Of a stretch of DNA of 64,000 nucleotides, positions 43,353-53,277 are shown in pieces. How positions within the stretch are numbered: position 1 is the stretch's first letter; the number at the start of each line of letters is the position of its first letter. The notes beneath the pieces are model-generated. The model searched no databases and was not told the DNA's origin. It saw only the letters and a program-made list of their open reading frames with translations. Origin of the DNA: an uncultured Flavobacteriaceae bacterium (GTDB taxonomy: Bacteria > Bacteroidota > Bacteroidia > Flavobacteriales > Flavobacteriaceae); the NCBI GenBank assembly GCA_947500445.1, contig CANMSB010000011.1, forward strand, positions 1-64,000, read 5' to 3'. The position numbers and the translations under genes are program-made.

Positions 43353-44394
43353 TATCGGGAACCTGTTTTTCAGGGACAAAGGATTGTCGGACCTCTCCGG
43401 AAGGGACCAGGAAAGCATGGCGAAGGAACTGGACGGGCTCATGTCCTTAACGGACAGATCCACCGTTCAGCTGGAGCGGATGCGCACTTTATGGAAATCG
43501 ATAGCGTGCGAAGACCAACAATGGGATCTCTCCGACGAATTTGGGGACTACGAATGGTACCGGTTCATTTCGGATATCAAAAAGAAACGGGGAACGTTCG
43601 AGACACAGCGACTTCCAAAGCCGCAGATAAGGCTATCCCTGGCCGAGACATGGGAGAAGGCCAATGCCATTTTGGCCGTGGATGCCGATATCCTTGTACT
43701 CCAGGAGGTAGAGAACCAAAAAAATCTTGAGCTTTTTAATCAATGGTTTCTTAAAAGGGCATATGATACCGTTCACACCGTTCCTACGACCGATTCCCGT
43801 TCAAGGCATATGGCGGTGCTTTTAAAGGATGGGCTTGTCTTAGAAGAAACAAAAACTTTTGGGGGTACTCCCCCGAGAACGGAAACGCATTTCTCCCATG
43901 CCGCCCAATTGTATCGAATCCTGGATACGAAAGGCGGAAAATATGATCTGGTGAACCTACATTTCTACGATGCAGGGAAATGGAAAGACGAGGATAACAC
44001 TAGCGTCACGTTTTTATCCAAGCTTTCCCAGCAGCTTAAAATGGAGCTATATGGTACCGCTCTGCGAATGGTGTTAGGGACCCTGAACATACCTACCTAC
44101 TATGGACTTTTACAAAGGATTACCAAGTCCTTGGGTTTGTTCAAGGTGAACGACCTGCCCGGTTTTGAGGTCAAGGGAAACGATACCGAAAACAACGGAT
44201 ACCATCGGCTTGGAGCCATCAAAAAGGGCAGTGACCTTGTCCAAAGAGATTATTTGTTGGTGCCGGAATACTCAAGGTACAGGGTAAATGCTACCGGGCT
44301 GGTCGCGCCGGGACAGTTGGGACGTGAACGAAATTTTTCCGTGGGCCTATCCGAGGTGCGACGGCAAAGGTCGATTTTGTGGGTCCGTATCTGA
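43327..44394 (+). CDS. Divergent endonuclease/exonuclease/phosphatase-fold protein
   Basis: 355 residues. The N-terminal MKIATYNIGNLFF and DADILVLQEVENQ match the first two EEP motifs (Asn and Glu metal site). The third motif, usually GDFN, is GTLN here, with the metal aspartate lost. The last, SDHxPV, reads SEVRRQ, losing the catalytic His. Hence probably not an active nuclease of the usual kind. The Met at 43333 is an alternative start. The overlap with the HTH gene suggests coupled translation. Role within the island unknown. Confidence 0.6.
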   Translation: MTMKIATYNIGNLFFRDKGLSDLSGRDQESMAKELDGLMSLTDRSTVQLERMRTLWKSIACEDQQWDLSDEFGDYEWYRFISDIKKKRGTFETQRLPKPQIRLSLAETWEKANAILAVDADILVLQEVENQKNLELFNQWFLKRAYDTVHTVPTTDSRSRHMAVLLKDGLVLEETKTFGGTPPRTETHFSHAAQLYRILDTKGGKYDLVNLHFYDAGKWKDEDNTSVTFLSKLSQQLKMELYGTALRMVLGTLNIPTYYGLLQRITKSLGLFKVNDLPGFEVKGNDTENNGYHRLGAIKKGSDLVQRDYLLVPEYSRYRVNATGLVAPGQLGRERNFSVGLSEVRRQRSILWVRI

Positions 44395-44741
44395 AACGGA
44401 CATTTCGCTCGGGGAGTGTATCTCCGCCCATCATCACGGGCAAATGGCCCCTGCTTCACTGGCACAGGTTTACGGCTTTTCGACAACATACCCGTTTCAT
44501 CGTTCAACTGCGCGTATACGCCAAAACGGCGTCATCCTGCAATGAAATATCTGAGGTATTTAAAGTAGGAAAAAGATGGCTCCCATATGGTCTTTTTACT
44601 AAATATAATAAAAGGTCGTATAGTGAAACGGTATTTCGCAGCGGATATATGGCTATGGCGCCTCGGTAGGCTCCCTTCCGATATTGGGCATCCTTTATAC
44701 CGTTGTAAGCCAATGAATATCAAGAATCAAAATTTAACAGT
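44395..44741. other. Gene-free stretch in the island
   Basis: 347 bases without a credible gene; a plus-strand open frame to 44669 has no family resemblance and odd composition. No repeat or terminator stands out. Confidence 0.5.
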
Positions 44742-45044
44742 ATGCAATCATCGCAACTGGACGAGAACAACGTAAGGCTTCGTAGGAACTTTACTTTTAA
44801 GGCAGGGCCGTACCAAGGGGAAATACGTTTTGTTCGCTCTGTATATAGGGACGACCGTTTCGAACTTATCTTTAACGGGGAACTCCTAAAATCGACCAAA
44901 ACCTTCTGGCCCGTGGAACGCAAAATGTTCCTGGTCATCGAGGAATACAGGACCTACTGTCCCAACGTACCGGACCTGGAAATCTCTCCGGAAAAACGCC
45001 ACCGGGAAATTTTACGGAAATTAGATAGGTTGGTAATGGTCTGA
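44742..45044 (+). CDS. Hypothetical island protein (100 residues)
   Basis: A plausible soluble protein: beta-strand-like VRLRRNFTFKAGPYQGEIRFVRSVYRDDRFELIFNGELL, then helix-like EISPEKRHREILRKLDRLVMV. No known family. It lies between the EEP-fold gene and the 203-residue membrane protein. Confidence 0.5.
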   Translation: MQSSQLDENNVRLRRNFTFKAGPYQGEIRFVRSVYRDDRFELIFNGELLKSTKTFWPVERKMFLVIEEYRTYCPNVPDLEISPEKRHREILRKLDRLVMV

Positions 45045-45131
45045 TGGCATAAGGCAACCATTAATGCTAAACCATTATGTCCAATAATGACGGATTTCTC
45101 ATTTGATAGCTTTTAAAAGAAATCTGTCAAT

Positions 45132-45317
45132 ATGGGACGTAGAACGAGTACGAGCTCAAACTGTAAGCTTCTCAAAAGGCCCTTATCCCTTTATTTGGCG
45201 AGCAACGACGAGGATACCTTTTTGAAGTACAGTTATCCAAATGGGGATTGTGTGATCATGAAGCTCGACGGTTTCGAACTACCGGAATGTTTTTGGGCGA
45301 GGATAAATTTGCAGTAG
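45132..45317 (+). CDS. Hypothetical small protein (61 residues)
   Basis: Starts with a basic, serine-rich stretch (GRRTSTSSNCKLLKRP), then LSLYLASNDEDTFLKYSYPNGDCVIMKLDGFEL. No family recognised. It could be real or chance. Confidence 0.35.
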   Translation: MGRRTSTSSNCKLLKRPLSLYLASNDEDTFLKYSYPNGDCVIMKLDGFELPECFWARINLQ

Positions 45318-45365
45318 CCCGGCCTACCGGTTGCGGCCTTGACCGGCAACTCAGGTTCCTCAGGG

Positions 45366-45977
45366 TCATTCGGTACCGAGATTTCCGTTGGTCAGCAAAC
45401 GGTGCTCGAGCTCTTCCATAATGACCCGGTACTCGCTCTCGTTGATGTATCCGTTATCGTAGCACCATAACAAACGGGACTCTTGGATATCGGGCGGTAT
45501 GATAGGGTCGATCTTGAAGTACTTGTCCTTAAAATAGCGTTGTTGCGCCTTTTTGATTTCCGCGATGAATGCGTCCACGGATTCCCCGTACTTTTTGGTA
45601 TAGATAAAAGTAAGTGCCTTGTCGGCATCCAGGCTTTTCAGCTCCACTTTTTGAAAATGTTCACGGTATACGGATACCAGTATTATAAGGGGCAAAAGTG
45701 ACGCAAAGAAAACATAGTGTCCATAATCGGCCAGCAGTGAGAAACTCTCGGTGAGCAATGCGGTCAAAAAGATTGCGTTCAAAAGGAAAGATGCACATAA
45801 CCATGAGAACAGGGAGTGTGCGGTCTTTCGGTATATGTATTCGTCCTTTCGAATCTCAACGTAGTTCACCTTGTACTTTTGGGTATTCTCCAGGTCGGTG
45901 CTATCCACGTACACTCCATCGGTCTCAATGGTAAAGCTGCGCCTGTCGTTTCCCATCTTTTGTTTTAGGGTCATCAT
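45366..45977 (-). CDS. Two-span membrane protein with SHOCT-like tail
   Basis: 203 residues: a cytosolic N-terminus with a PH-like strand set (FTIETDGVYVDSTDLENTQKYKVNYVEIRK), two adjacent membrane segments (WLCASFLLNAIFLTALLTESF and YVFFASLLPLIILVSVY), and a C-terminal LLWCYDNGYINESEYRVIMEELEHRLL resembling the SHOCT motif. It is the last gene of the minus-strand cluster with the Rhs protein, but 174 bases from the immunity gene. Function unknown. Confidence 0.55.
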   Translation of the reverse strand: MMTLKQKMGNDRRSFTIETDGVYVDSTDLENTQKYKVNYVEIRKDEYIYRKTAHSLFSWLCASFLLNAIFLTALLTESFSLLADYGHYVFFASLLPLIILVSVYREHFQKVELKSLDADKALTFIYTKKYGESVDAFIAEIKKAQQRYFKDKYFKIDPIIPPDIQESRLLWCYDNGYINESEYRVIMEELEHRLLTNGNLGTE

Positions 45978-46151
45978 TTGGGTACTATTTTAAATCCGTT
46001 AAGATAACTGTCGGCCATCTTGTAGAGGGGTCTGTATTGTTTTTATAAAATTCAATTCGCAAAGGAGATGGGGAAGGCTACAATCTCATGTTCCCATGGC
46101 CAGACTTCTTTTAGGTGATTATAGTTATGAGCATCATTAGGTGAGGTGGGG

Positions 46152-46844
46152 TTACGAAGGAAATATTTCATCAAAAGAAATCCTAAGTGGCAGATACTCT
46201 ATATCCTTTGACCCTCGGATAATAATAGCTTCGAAATCAATTTCAATCTTTTTATACATTTCAAGAAAAAACTCTACTCCCGGAAGCGTCCTGTCAATTG
46301 GTTTCTCAAATAACTTTTTTCCTTCGTTAGAAACCATAAATATCGATTTCATATAATACTCATCTATTTCAAAAAAAATCGAAGCCTCATATGTATTACC
46401 TTGATAAGAAAAGGGTGTCTTTAGATTTTCATAATTAGTATTTAAACCATCTTTAAGTCCTTCGGCATAAACCAGTTCCATAACGTCCAACAGATTATTA
46501 TTATTAACTTTTTCAGATGCTATTTCTATACTTTTGCACGCTTTGTCCCATAAAAAAATTTTTTTTTCCGTATTTTCAAACTTATCAAATTCTTCTTCAT
46601 TGAAGAGTCCGTTAAATGTGAGCACACCATTATAAAAATGCGCGGAGTCGACTTTAGCATTAGGAAAACGATCGTAAATCTGTTGTGTCCTATAGTTTAA
46701 GTTTATAAACTTTATTCTTTTCCCAGAATAATATTTATTAAGTAAAATGTTAAGCAAATTAGCTAGACCAAAGTACTTTTGCGTCATTGGTTGAAGGCTG
46801 TCCGATTCATTGAAGAACCAGAAAAGTGTTCTGTCTACAATCAT
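46152..46844 (-). CDS. Probable immunity protein for the Rhs toxin
   Basis: 230 residues, no signal peptide, acidic and rich in Phe, Tyr, Asn and Lys. No family recognised. Three points mark it as the immunity partner: it starts nine bases after the toxin stop, it is on the same strand, and its base composition is strongly AT-rich compared with all other genes nearby, as toxin-immunity cassettes often are. It should bind and block the C-terminal nuclease-like tip. The role is inferred from position only. Confidence 0.6.
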   Translation of the reverse strand: MIVDRTLFWFFNESDSLQPMTQKYFGLANLLNILLNKYYSGKRIKFINLNYRTQQIYDRFPNAKVDSAHFYNGVLTFNGLFNEEEFDKFENTEKKIFLWDKACKSIEIASEKVNNNNLLDVMELVYAEGLKDGLNTNYENLKTPFSYQGNTYEASIFFEIDEYYMKSIFMVSNEGKKLFEKPIDRTLPGVEFFLEMYKKIEIDFEAIIIRGSKDIEYLPLRISFDEIFPS

Positions 46845-46853
46845 GGTATAATT

Positions 46854-49800
46854 TTAATGTGGCTTTATCTTAATCCCCGTTGAAAAATCAACTGGATATG
46901 GTATTTTCATTGCGGGAAGTGACCATTGCCCAGTTGAATTATAATGAAGACTTCTTAAATACTTTTCCATCATATGAGCTTCAAATTTAGGCATTGGTGC
47001 GGAATATTTTCCCGTTGCGCCATTTCCAGCGGCTTTTAATGACTGATTAAATCTTTTAAGATTTTCTCCTGTGACTCCAAATTTTTGAAGTTTTCCGAAC
47101 TCGTCATAAATACTGTATACCCTTGAAGGAGCAGTCGAAGTGGAGGAGGTCGTCATAGTTATGGGCTTCACCCCATTTGTTATGGCACCTTGCACCTTCT
47201 GTACATCATGCAAATGTCGGGATGCCTTGATGTTCAATTCCACCACTCCCTTGCCATCGACCAGGCTTCCGGTAGAAGCGGTGGTGGTATTTCCCGTCGC
47301 GGAAACGGGTACCTTGGGCCTGGGCGTGGTAAGTACATCGGCATCGATGACCAGTTCATTATCGAGCCCGGTAACCGGTTTGGTCTCAGTGGGCACCTTG
47401 ATCTGGGGGGTTCTGGTGGCACCTTTGGAAAAGTACTTGAGCTTCGCGGAACGCCACGCTTGGGAAAGCCCTCCCATAACACCCCCTAGCACGGCACCGC
47501 TTATAAATCCACGCTTTGCGCCTTGCCAAAAATTACCGCTCCCGCCCGGCATCACCTCCATGGCCCCTCCGCTTATAAAACCGGCCGCGGCACCGGAGGC
47601 AGCCCCAACAATTACGCTCCCGGCAAAGGTTCCGGCAAGCCCTGTAGTCGCCAATAGGCCCGTGGCCGCGGAGGCTACCGCGGCACCTATCCCCGCACTT
47701 ACACCACCAACGATGGCCCCTCCTATTATCCCCGCCCAAGTTCTGGAACTTCCCCATTTCCATTTCAGCGGATTCCAATTCCCATTGGCCTGTGACCCGC
47801 CCAGATAGGCGCCTATGGCAACACCTGCCCAAATCACAAGTGGGATTATTTCACCACTTGGGTCGTTGTAGGTCAACGGATTGTTGAGCACATAGCCATA
47901 ACGATCGAAGTTTTGGGTGTTGTACGGGTCCTGTACATAGTTGTCCGGACTAAGGAACCTTCCCAAAGAAGCGTCGTACATGCGTCCGTTCATGTGTATA
48001 AGGCCCACTTCGAAAAAGTGTTCATGTCCCGTATACCCGCGGCCCAATAGGCTGTCGTGGCCGAACTCCGTGTCGATGCCGTCCCGTAGAAAACGGTCTA
48101 CCTTGCCCCAGGCCCCGAACTGGCTTTGTTCCCTTACGCTTCCCGAGCTGTCGGTTATGGCCAATATGCTTCCCAGATAGTCGCGGTGCAGGTAATGGAA
48201 CCCGGTAACATCGTTGTTCTTGGTCTTGATATGTGCCATGGGCGCCGTGTATCCGTCTCCCCCGATATATGTGATGATCTTTACGTTGTCCGAGGTGTTG
48301 TCCTCTTCGATCTCCACGGGCATGATAGCCGAGTAGTGCTTTCGGTAACGCCGCTCCTCCTTCTCTTCCATGTCGCCGCCGTACCACGCATGTGAACGGT
48401 TTCCTAGGATGCCGTACTCGAAATCTACCCTTCCGGCCCCTTCATTGTGTACCGAGACCGGTTTTTTAAAGGCATTGTATACAATTTCGCGAACCGCCCT
48501 TCCTTGATAATGGTCCTGCCCGGCCTCGTTAAGGTCGAGCCCCGCCAGTTGATACTTCCTGTCATTCCGGTACGAATATGCCCCAATCTGTGAATTGGAG
48601 GCAATGGTACCGTTGGGATTGTACCGCTGTTCCATCGCATTGGGCCCGGAGATATCGGTAAGCCGGTCCATGGCGTCGTGCACAAAGGCTTCGTTCCGGT
48701 CCAGGGCGTTGTTCGTACGTTCCTCCAAAATGCCGCGACGGGCGTTAAAGGAATATTCCATATCCATGGCACGTACCGTATCGGAGCCCAACTTTTGCAC
48801 TTTGGAACCCGTTAACGTTCCCAGGTCGCTATAGGTGTTGGTTTCCACATGGCCATTGCCCAGGGTTATCTTTGTGGGGTGCCCCCATTGGTCATGGGTA
48901 TCGATCCTCCAAAGGATATCGGAACTTGCCTCGTCCACTAATTGTTCCATAATACCCGAATCGATGTCATATAAGTTCCTTATAGTCACCGTGGCCTGGG
49001 TCCCGTCCGAACCGTTCGTGGTCAGATAGGTTTCCCGATAAGGTCTGCCGTACCCGTCATAGGTATATTGTTTTTCGAACCGAGCAAGGTCGTTGTTTTC
49101 TATGATTCCGATATTCCGTCGATAACTGTCGTACGTATAGTCATAGGTGTAGGACCTTCCGAACTTTTTGTCCTCGCCGGATATTCGGTACAATAGACGG
49201 TCGCTATTATAGCTGTAATTCAGCTCCAGATCCGTCTCGTCCCCACGTATTGTCGTTTTGAGGATTTTGCCCGATCCGTCGTACGCATACTCGGTCTCTC
49301 CTTTGGGAGTGGTCTCTTTTAAAAGTTCCCCAAAGATATTGTAGCTATAGGTGTTGGTTCCCGCCGAATGATCGACCAGCTTGGTCTTTCGGCCCCAGGC
49401 ATCGATATCCACTTGCATCTTTTGGCCGCCATAGTCCGCTTCCTTCAACATGCCGTTGCCGTGGTACCTGTAGGTGACCGTTCCCCCATCGTCCACCAGT
49501 TTTACGATATTGCCCGAGGCGTTCCTTGTAGTGGTCGCCGTGCGGGTACCGTCGTTTGCGGTAACGCTTAGCCCGTTATGGGAAAAAGTGGTCGCCTTTC
49601 CCGTAAAGGTACGCTGCTCTACCACCCTACCGTACTCATCGAAGGCCATGGTGTTCCATTGCTGCGCCGCACCATAACTGGGCTCGCTACTACTTACGAT
49701 CCTTCCGGCCGCGTCGTAACGTTTTTCTTCATATATATAGCGGCCGTTTAAACTGAGCGTCCTTGTTTGGGTTTCCCAGCCAAAGGCATTGAAGAACTTA

Positions 49801-52800
49801 ATGGAATCGGGTCCCTGATCGTAATCGACCTCGACCTTAAGCCCGCCATCCGAGGTGTTTTGATAGGTGTAGGAGGTTTTCTTGCCCAGGTAATCGGTCT
49901 CCATTACCAACCTGCCCCATCCATCGTATTCATATTTCGTTTTAAGCCCATAGGGGTCCGTGGCCTGCAGTATACCGCCATAGGTGGTCTCATTGCTGTA
50001 ATCGGTCACAAGGCCCTCGGGATCCTTTTGGGAAACTAGGAACCTGCCATCGTTGTCATAGGTGAAATACTCGTAACGGGAGGGCATGTCCTGGGCATTG
50101 AGCTCTTTGCGGATTACGTTCCCAAAGGAATCGTACCCGAAGGACTCGGTGAGCCAGGGCGTACCCGCTCCCCGGGTCTTGATATCGGTGACCAGATGCC
50201 CTTGATAGGTATACGCTTCCTCCGAGCTAAAGGAATTCCCGTCCAAAACCGATACAATTAGTTTTTCCTTGGGCCTGCCCACATAATAATCGCTTACCGA
50301 GGAAGGGTTCTGGATGTAGGAATAGGTCTCTGTTTTGGTACCGGCCCCCGAAATCGTATTTACTCTCGTAGGGTTGTTATGGGCATCATAGGTAAACGTC
50401 TTGTCATGGGAAATCCCTTTCAAAATGTCTCTGGATACGGCCCTGGTCATGGTATTTAGGTATACCTTGTTCGAAAAGGTTTGGTGCTCATGGGTATATT
50501 CTACCGTGGATATGGACTCGTCCCCTCGGGCCAGGTAATAGTTGGAGACCCATTCGCTTTTGACCGCTCCCCGTTTTTGATGGTCGTACTCCGTACCGAT
50601 CCATAACTTGGTTACCCCGTCGCCGTACCAATTGCTCCTCAATACGGTTGTGAACCCCATGAAACCTAGTCCTTGGGCGTGCCCCACCGCGCCGGAATAA
50701 TAATAATCCTGCTTTCTGGTAATCCCAGAGCCCGTTTGCTCTATTCCTTCGACCACCTTGAAATTAGGGGCCAGATTAATATTGGAGTAGGGAAACGTTT
50801 GGTCGTCCATGGGGCCATAAACGTCTCCGTTGGAACGATTGTCCGGAACCGTTACCAGATTGTCGTAGGCGATCTTGGTTACCACCCCTGAATTCGTCAC
50901 CTGGAGCAACGAAGTTTCCGCCCGGTTGTCCTTTTCGAATTCATATAACTGGATGTAGCGGCCCGAGAGGTAGAGATATTCACTTGTACCGTTATTGAAA
51001 CTGTTCTCGGTAAATATCGGGAAACCAAAAGGTCTTACGGTGGTATCGGTGTATGTCTTGAACGTGGACCTGGTAAATTTAGGCGATACGTTTTCGGTAG
51101 TACTATTGGCATACAGTTCCAAAAGTTGATACGCCTCGTTATCGCCCCCCCCTTTGATCCTGATATGGTGCTTTAGAATATCGGTCTTACCATCGCCGTT
51201 CAGGTCTTGCGGGTTGTACAGATATTCATAAGTGACCTGGCTTTCGGCCCTGAACTCGTCGAACTGCACCCCGATATTTTTGGAGACCGTACGGAAGTCG
51301 GTTCCCCCGGACATAAAAAATTTCCATTCACTACTTTTATCCTCCATGGCAACGGCGAAATCAAACTTCCCGTCCCCATTATAGTCCCCGGGCAATATCG
51401 GCAGATCGGTCTTGATGTCGTCATCGATGACCTTGGCGAGAAAACGCATGGAGTTGTTCTTGTCCAAGGTATAGACGTGGACCTGGCCCGTTTTTACGAT
51501 GATAAGATCGGATTTCCCGTCCCCGTCAAAATCGGCTGCAAAGGTCCGGTCCGCTGCCCTTATCTCGAGGCCGATTTCCCCGGAGTAGTTGGAAAACCCG
51601 GTCGTTTTTTGACTGTTCAGATCGATGAAATGGGATTGCGAGTTGCGTCTGGTGGTATTGCTGCAATCGCAACAATCGTCCGCGCTTGAAAACTCGATGG
51701 GCTGATCGTTGACTTGATATTCTGTTCCCGGTCCACCATCGCCACCACCTCCGCCGTCACCATCATCGCAATTGTTCCTTTCCACGCATACCCGTTGGTT
51801 ATAGATCAGCGATAGGGAAATCACGTCCATAAGACCGTCCCCGTTAAAGTCCCCGGAAACGTATTTCTTAGAGATCTTGTTGTAATACGGGTTCCCGCAT
51901 CCGTTCGGGTCCGACCTGTATGTTGGGGCTTTCCATGTCTTGCTATATTGAGGGTCTAGGGACGTCCCGTTCAGAACATGGGTCTTGAACACCACATCGG
52001 AATCGGCCCTGGAACTCGAGTAGCTTTCCGTTATTGTGGTCATCCCCTGTTTGTCGGAGAGACGATTGTTTATCAATATCGGACCGGTGACCAGTTCATC
52101 GAACTTGGATACCAAAAATTCCTGGCCCGTTAGGTCGTCGCCGTCATGAAAGTTGACAAAAGGAACAACGTAGGAACGGTTCTTACCGGAATCATAGCCA
52201 TAGGCCACGTAGTCCAACCTCCCGTCTCCGTTAAAGTCGCCAGAAGATTTTTTAAGGTCCGCGTAGGAACCGTATCTTGAGCCTTCACCGGTGTCCAAAA
52301 CCTTTGAAATACCGTCTGAGGAAGTGTTATAGGTAAAACGTATCGGTTCGAGCGCCTTGTTGTCCCCATTATGTTCCTGTATGAATTCAAGGGTCTCATA
52401 TCCAAGGGAGTTTTCTGCGTGGCCCAACTGATACTTTCGCAACAGTTTGCCATTGTGTTTTACCTCTATCCTGTCCAGTATCTTTTCGAGCGTGAATTCA
52501 AGCCCTCCTACAAAGGAGGTCTCCTGCCTTTTTCTGTTGCGATATTCAAAATCGATCCATAATGGTGCGGCCTGGTTCTTTCCCGCTCCGTACTCGATCT
52601 TTACCAGTTGAAGCAACCTGGAAGAGGTCTCATAGCTGTATTTGATATAATTGCCGTTGGGGTCCTCCCATTTCTGAAGGGCCCACTCCATTCTACTTTT
52701 ACTGAAGGCGGTATCCCCGTACCAGGCCTTGGAGCCATCGGGGTAAAGGACAAGGAAAGATTGTGGGCCATAGTTGGACCCGAAATCGGAAACGCCGTAG

Positions 52801-53231
52801 GAAATAATCTTAAGGTTCGAGTACTGTTCCTTCTGGTATACCGCCCCGTCCTTTCCATAAGTTCCCGATTTCAACATCAAGCGCTGTCCATCCAGTGCAA
52901 AGCGATCTTTGGAATCAAAATCTACTGGATCGATTTCCCCGTCGTGATAAAGCGTAGATGCCAATCTGGTAATGCTTGATACCCCGGTAAGGCCCCATCC
53001 CCATCCCGCAAGCCCATTACCACTCTGGCTGCTATACGCAATCGAGATATTGGGTGCTACATCGTTTACGCCCGGGGGCACGTCCACCGCTACGGAATAG
53101 ATGGCACCACCGGTCGGGGAGACCGATAGCGATCCAGGGGTTCGTCCGGAATCGTTCGCTGCCACCTGGGCGCTTATACGGAACATCAAAAAAAAGACAA
53201 ATATGGCCAAAAAAGGTCGGAACAGGTTCAT
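46854..53231 (-). CDS. SpvB/TcdB-like Rhs polymorphic toxin with GIY-YIG/URI-like tip
   Basis: 2125 residues. Order: signal peptide (FRPFLAIFVFFLMFRISAQ); SpvB-like domain (about 30-300, GAIYSVAVDVPPGVNDVAPNIS, GNGLAGWGWGLTGVSSI); FG-GAP-type repeats with metal loops (GDFNGDGRLDY, GDFNGDGLMDV, ADFDGDGKSDL, GDYNGDGKFDF, DLNGDGKTDI, about 330-690); YD repeats (about 950-1740); Rhs core end (GRMYDASLGRFLSPDNYVQDP ... NPLTYNDPSGE); a Gly/Ala-rich membrane-like hinge; then the toxin tip from about 2040. The tip VYSIYDEFGKLQKFGVTGENLKRF ... FEAHMMEKYL resembles GIY-YIG/URI nucleases: VYSI and KFGV as the two strands, then Arg and Glu. No T9SS tail is present. Confidence 0.88.
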   Translation of the reverse strand: MNLFRPFLAIFVFFLMFRISAQVAANDSGRTPGSLSVSPTGGAIYSVAVDVPPGVNDVAPNISIAYSSQSGNGLAGWGWGLTGVSSITRLASTLYHDGEIDPVDFDSKDRFALDGQRLMLKSGTYGKDGAVYQKEQYSNLKIISYGVSDFGSNYGPQSFLVLYPDGSKAWYGDTAFSKSRMEWALQKWEDPNGNYIKYSYETSSRLLQLVKIEYGAGKNQAAPLWIDFEYRNRKRQETSFVGGLEFTLEKILDRIEVKHNGKLLRKYQLGHAENSLGYETLEFIQEHNGDNKALEPIRFTYNTSSDGISKVLDTGEGSRYGSYADLKKSSGDFNGDGRLDYVAYGYDSGKNRSYVVPFVNFHDGDDLTGQEFLVSKFDELVTGPILINNRLSDKQGMTTITESYSSSRADSDVVFKTHVLNGTSLDPQYSKTWKAPTYRSDPNGCGNPYYNKISKKYVSGDFNGDGLMDVISLSLIYNQRVCVERNNCDDGDGGGGGDGGPGTEYQVNDQPIEFSSADDCCDCSNTTRRNSQSHFIDLNSQKTTGFSNYSGEIGLEIRAADRTFAADFDGDGKSDLIIVKTGQVHVYTLDKNNSMRFLAKVIDDDIKTDLPILPGDYNGDGKFDFAVAMEDKSSEWKFFMSGGTDFRTVSKNIGVQFDEFRAESQVTYEYLYNPQDLNGDGKTDILKHHIRIKGGGDNEAYQLLELYANSTTENVSPKFTRSTFKTYTDTTVRPFGFPIFTENSFNNGTSEYLYLSGRYIQLYEFEKDNRAETSLLQVTNSGVVTKIAYDNLVTVPDNRSNGDVYGPMDDQTFPYSNINLAPNFKVVEGIEQTGSGITRKQDYYYSGAVGHAQGLGFMGFTTVLRSNWYGDGVTKLWIGTEYDHQKRGAVKSEWVSNYYLARGDESISTVEYTHEHQTFSNKVYLNTMTRAVSRDILKGISHDKTFTYDAHNNPTRVNTISGAGTKTETYSYIQNPSSVSDYYVGRPKEKLIVSVLDGNSFSSEEAYTYQGHLVTDIKTRGAGTPWLTESFGYDSFGNVIRKELNAQDMPSRYEYFTYDNDGRFLVSQKDPEGLVTDYSNETTYGGILQATDPYGLKTKYEYDGWGRLVMETDYLGKKTSYTYQNTSDGGLKVEVDYDQGPDSIKFFNAFGWETQTRTLSLNGRYIYEEKRYDAAGRIVSSSEPSYGAAQQWNTMAFDEYGRVVEQRTFTGKATTFSHNGLSVTANDGTRTATTTRNASGNIVKLVDDGGTVTYRYHGNGMLKEADYGGQKMQVDIDAWGRKTKLVDHSAGTNTYSYNIFGELLKETTPKGETEYAYDGSGKILKTTIRGDETDLELNYSYNSDRLLYRISGEDKKFGRSYTYDYTYDSYRRNIGIIENNDLARFEKQYTYDGYGRPYRETYLTTNGSDGTQATVTIRNLYDIDSGIMEQLVDEASSDILWRIDTHDQWGHPTKITLGNGHVETNTYSDLGTLTGSKVQKLGSDTVRAMDMEYSFNARRGILEERTNNALDRNEAFVHDAMDRLTDISGPNAMEQRYNPNGTIASNSQIGAYSYRNDRKYQLAGLDLNEAGQDHYQGRAVREIVYNAFKKPVSVHNEGAGRVDFEYGILGNRSHAWYGGDMEEKEERRYRKHYSAIMPVEIEEDNTSDNVKIITYIGGDGYTAPMAHIKTKNNDVTGFHYLHRDYLGSILAITDSSGSVREQSQFGAWGKVDRFLRDGIDTEFGHDSLLGRGYTGHEHFFEVGLIHMNGRMYDASLGRFLSPDNYVQDPYNTQNFDRYGYVLNNPLTYNDPSGEIIPLVIWAGVAIGAYLGGSQANGNWNPLKWKWGSSRTWAGIIGGAIVGGVSAGIGAAVASAATGLLATTGLAGTFAGSVIVGAASGAAAGFISGGAMEVMPGGSGNFWQGAKRGFISGAVLGGVMGGLSQAWRSAKLKYFSKGATRTPQIKVPTETKPVTGLDNELVIDADVLTTPRPKVPVSATGNTTTASTGSLVDGKGVVELNIKASRHLHDVQKVQGAITNGVKPITMTTSSTSTAPSRVYSIYDEFGKLQKFGVTGENLKRFNQSLKAAGNGATGKYSAPMPKFEAHMMEKYLRSLHYNSTGQWSLPAMKIPYPVDFSTGIKIKPH

Positions 53232-53277
53232 CTGTATATCGTATTAAAAGGTTTTTAAAAAATTGTAGGGTTCGGTA

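Noticed and set aside
44379-44669. Plus-strand open frame of 96 codons after the EEP-fold gene
   Set aside because: Starts inside the EEP gene, odd composition, no family resemblance; treated as non-coding.
47140-47808. Long plus-strand open frame opposite the Rhs gene
   Set aside because: Antisense shadow of the Gly/Ala-rich hinge; no signal peptide, no family, low-complexity Pro/Ala/Val composition.
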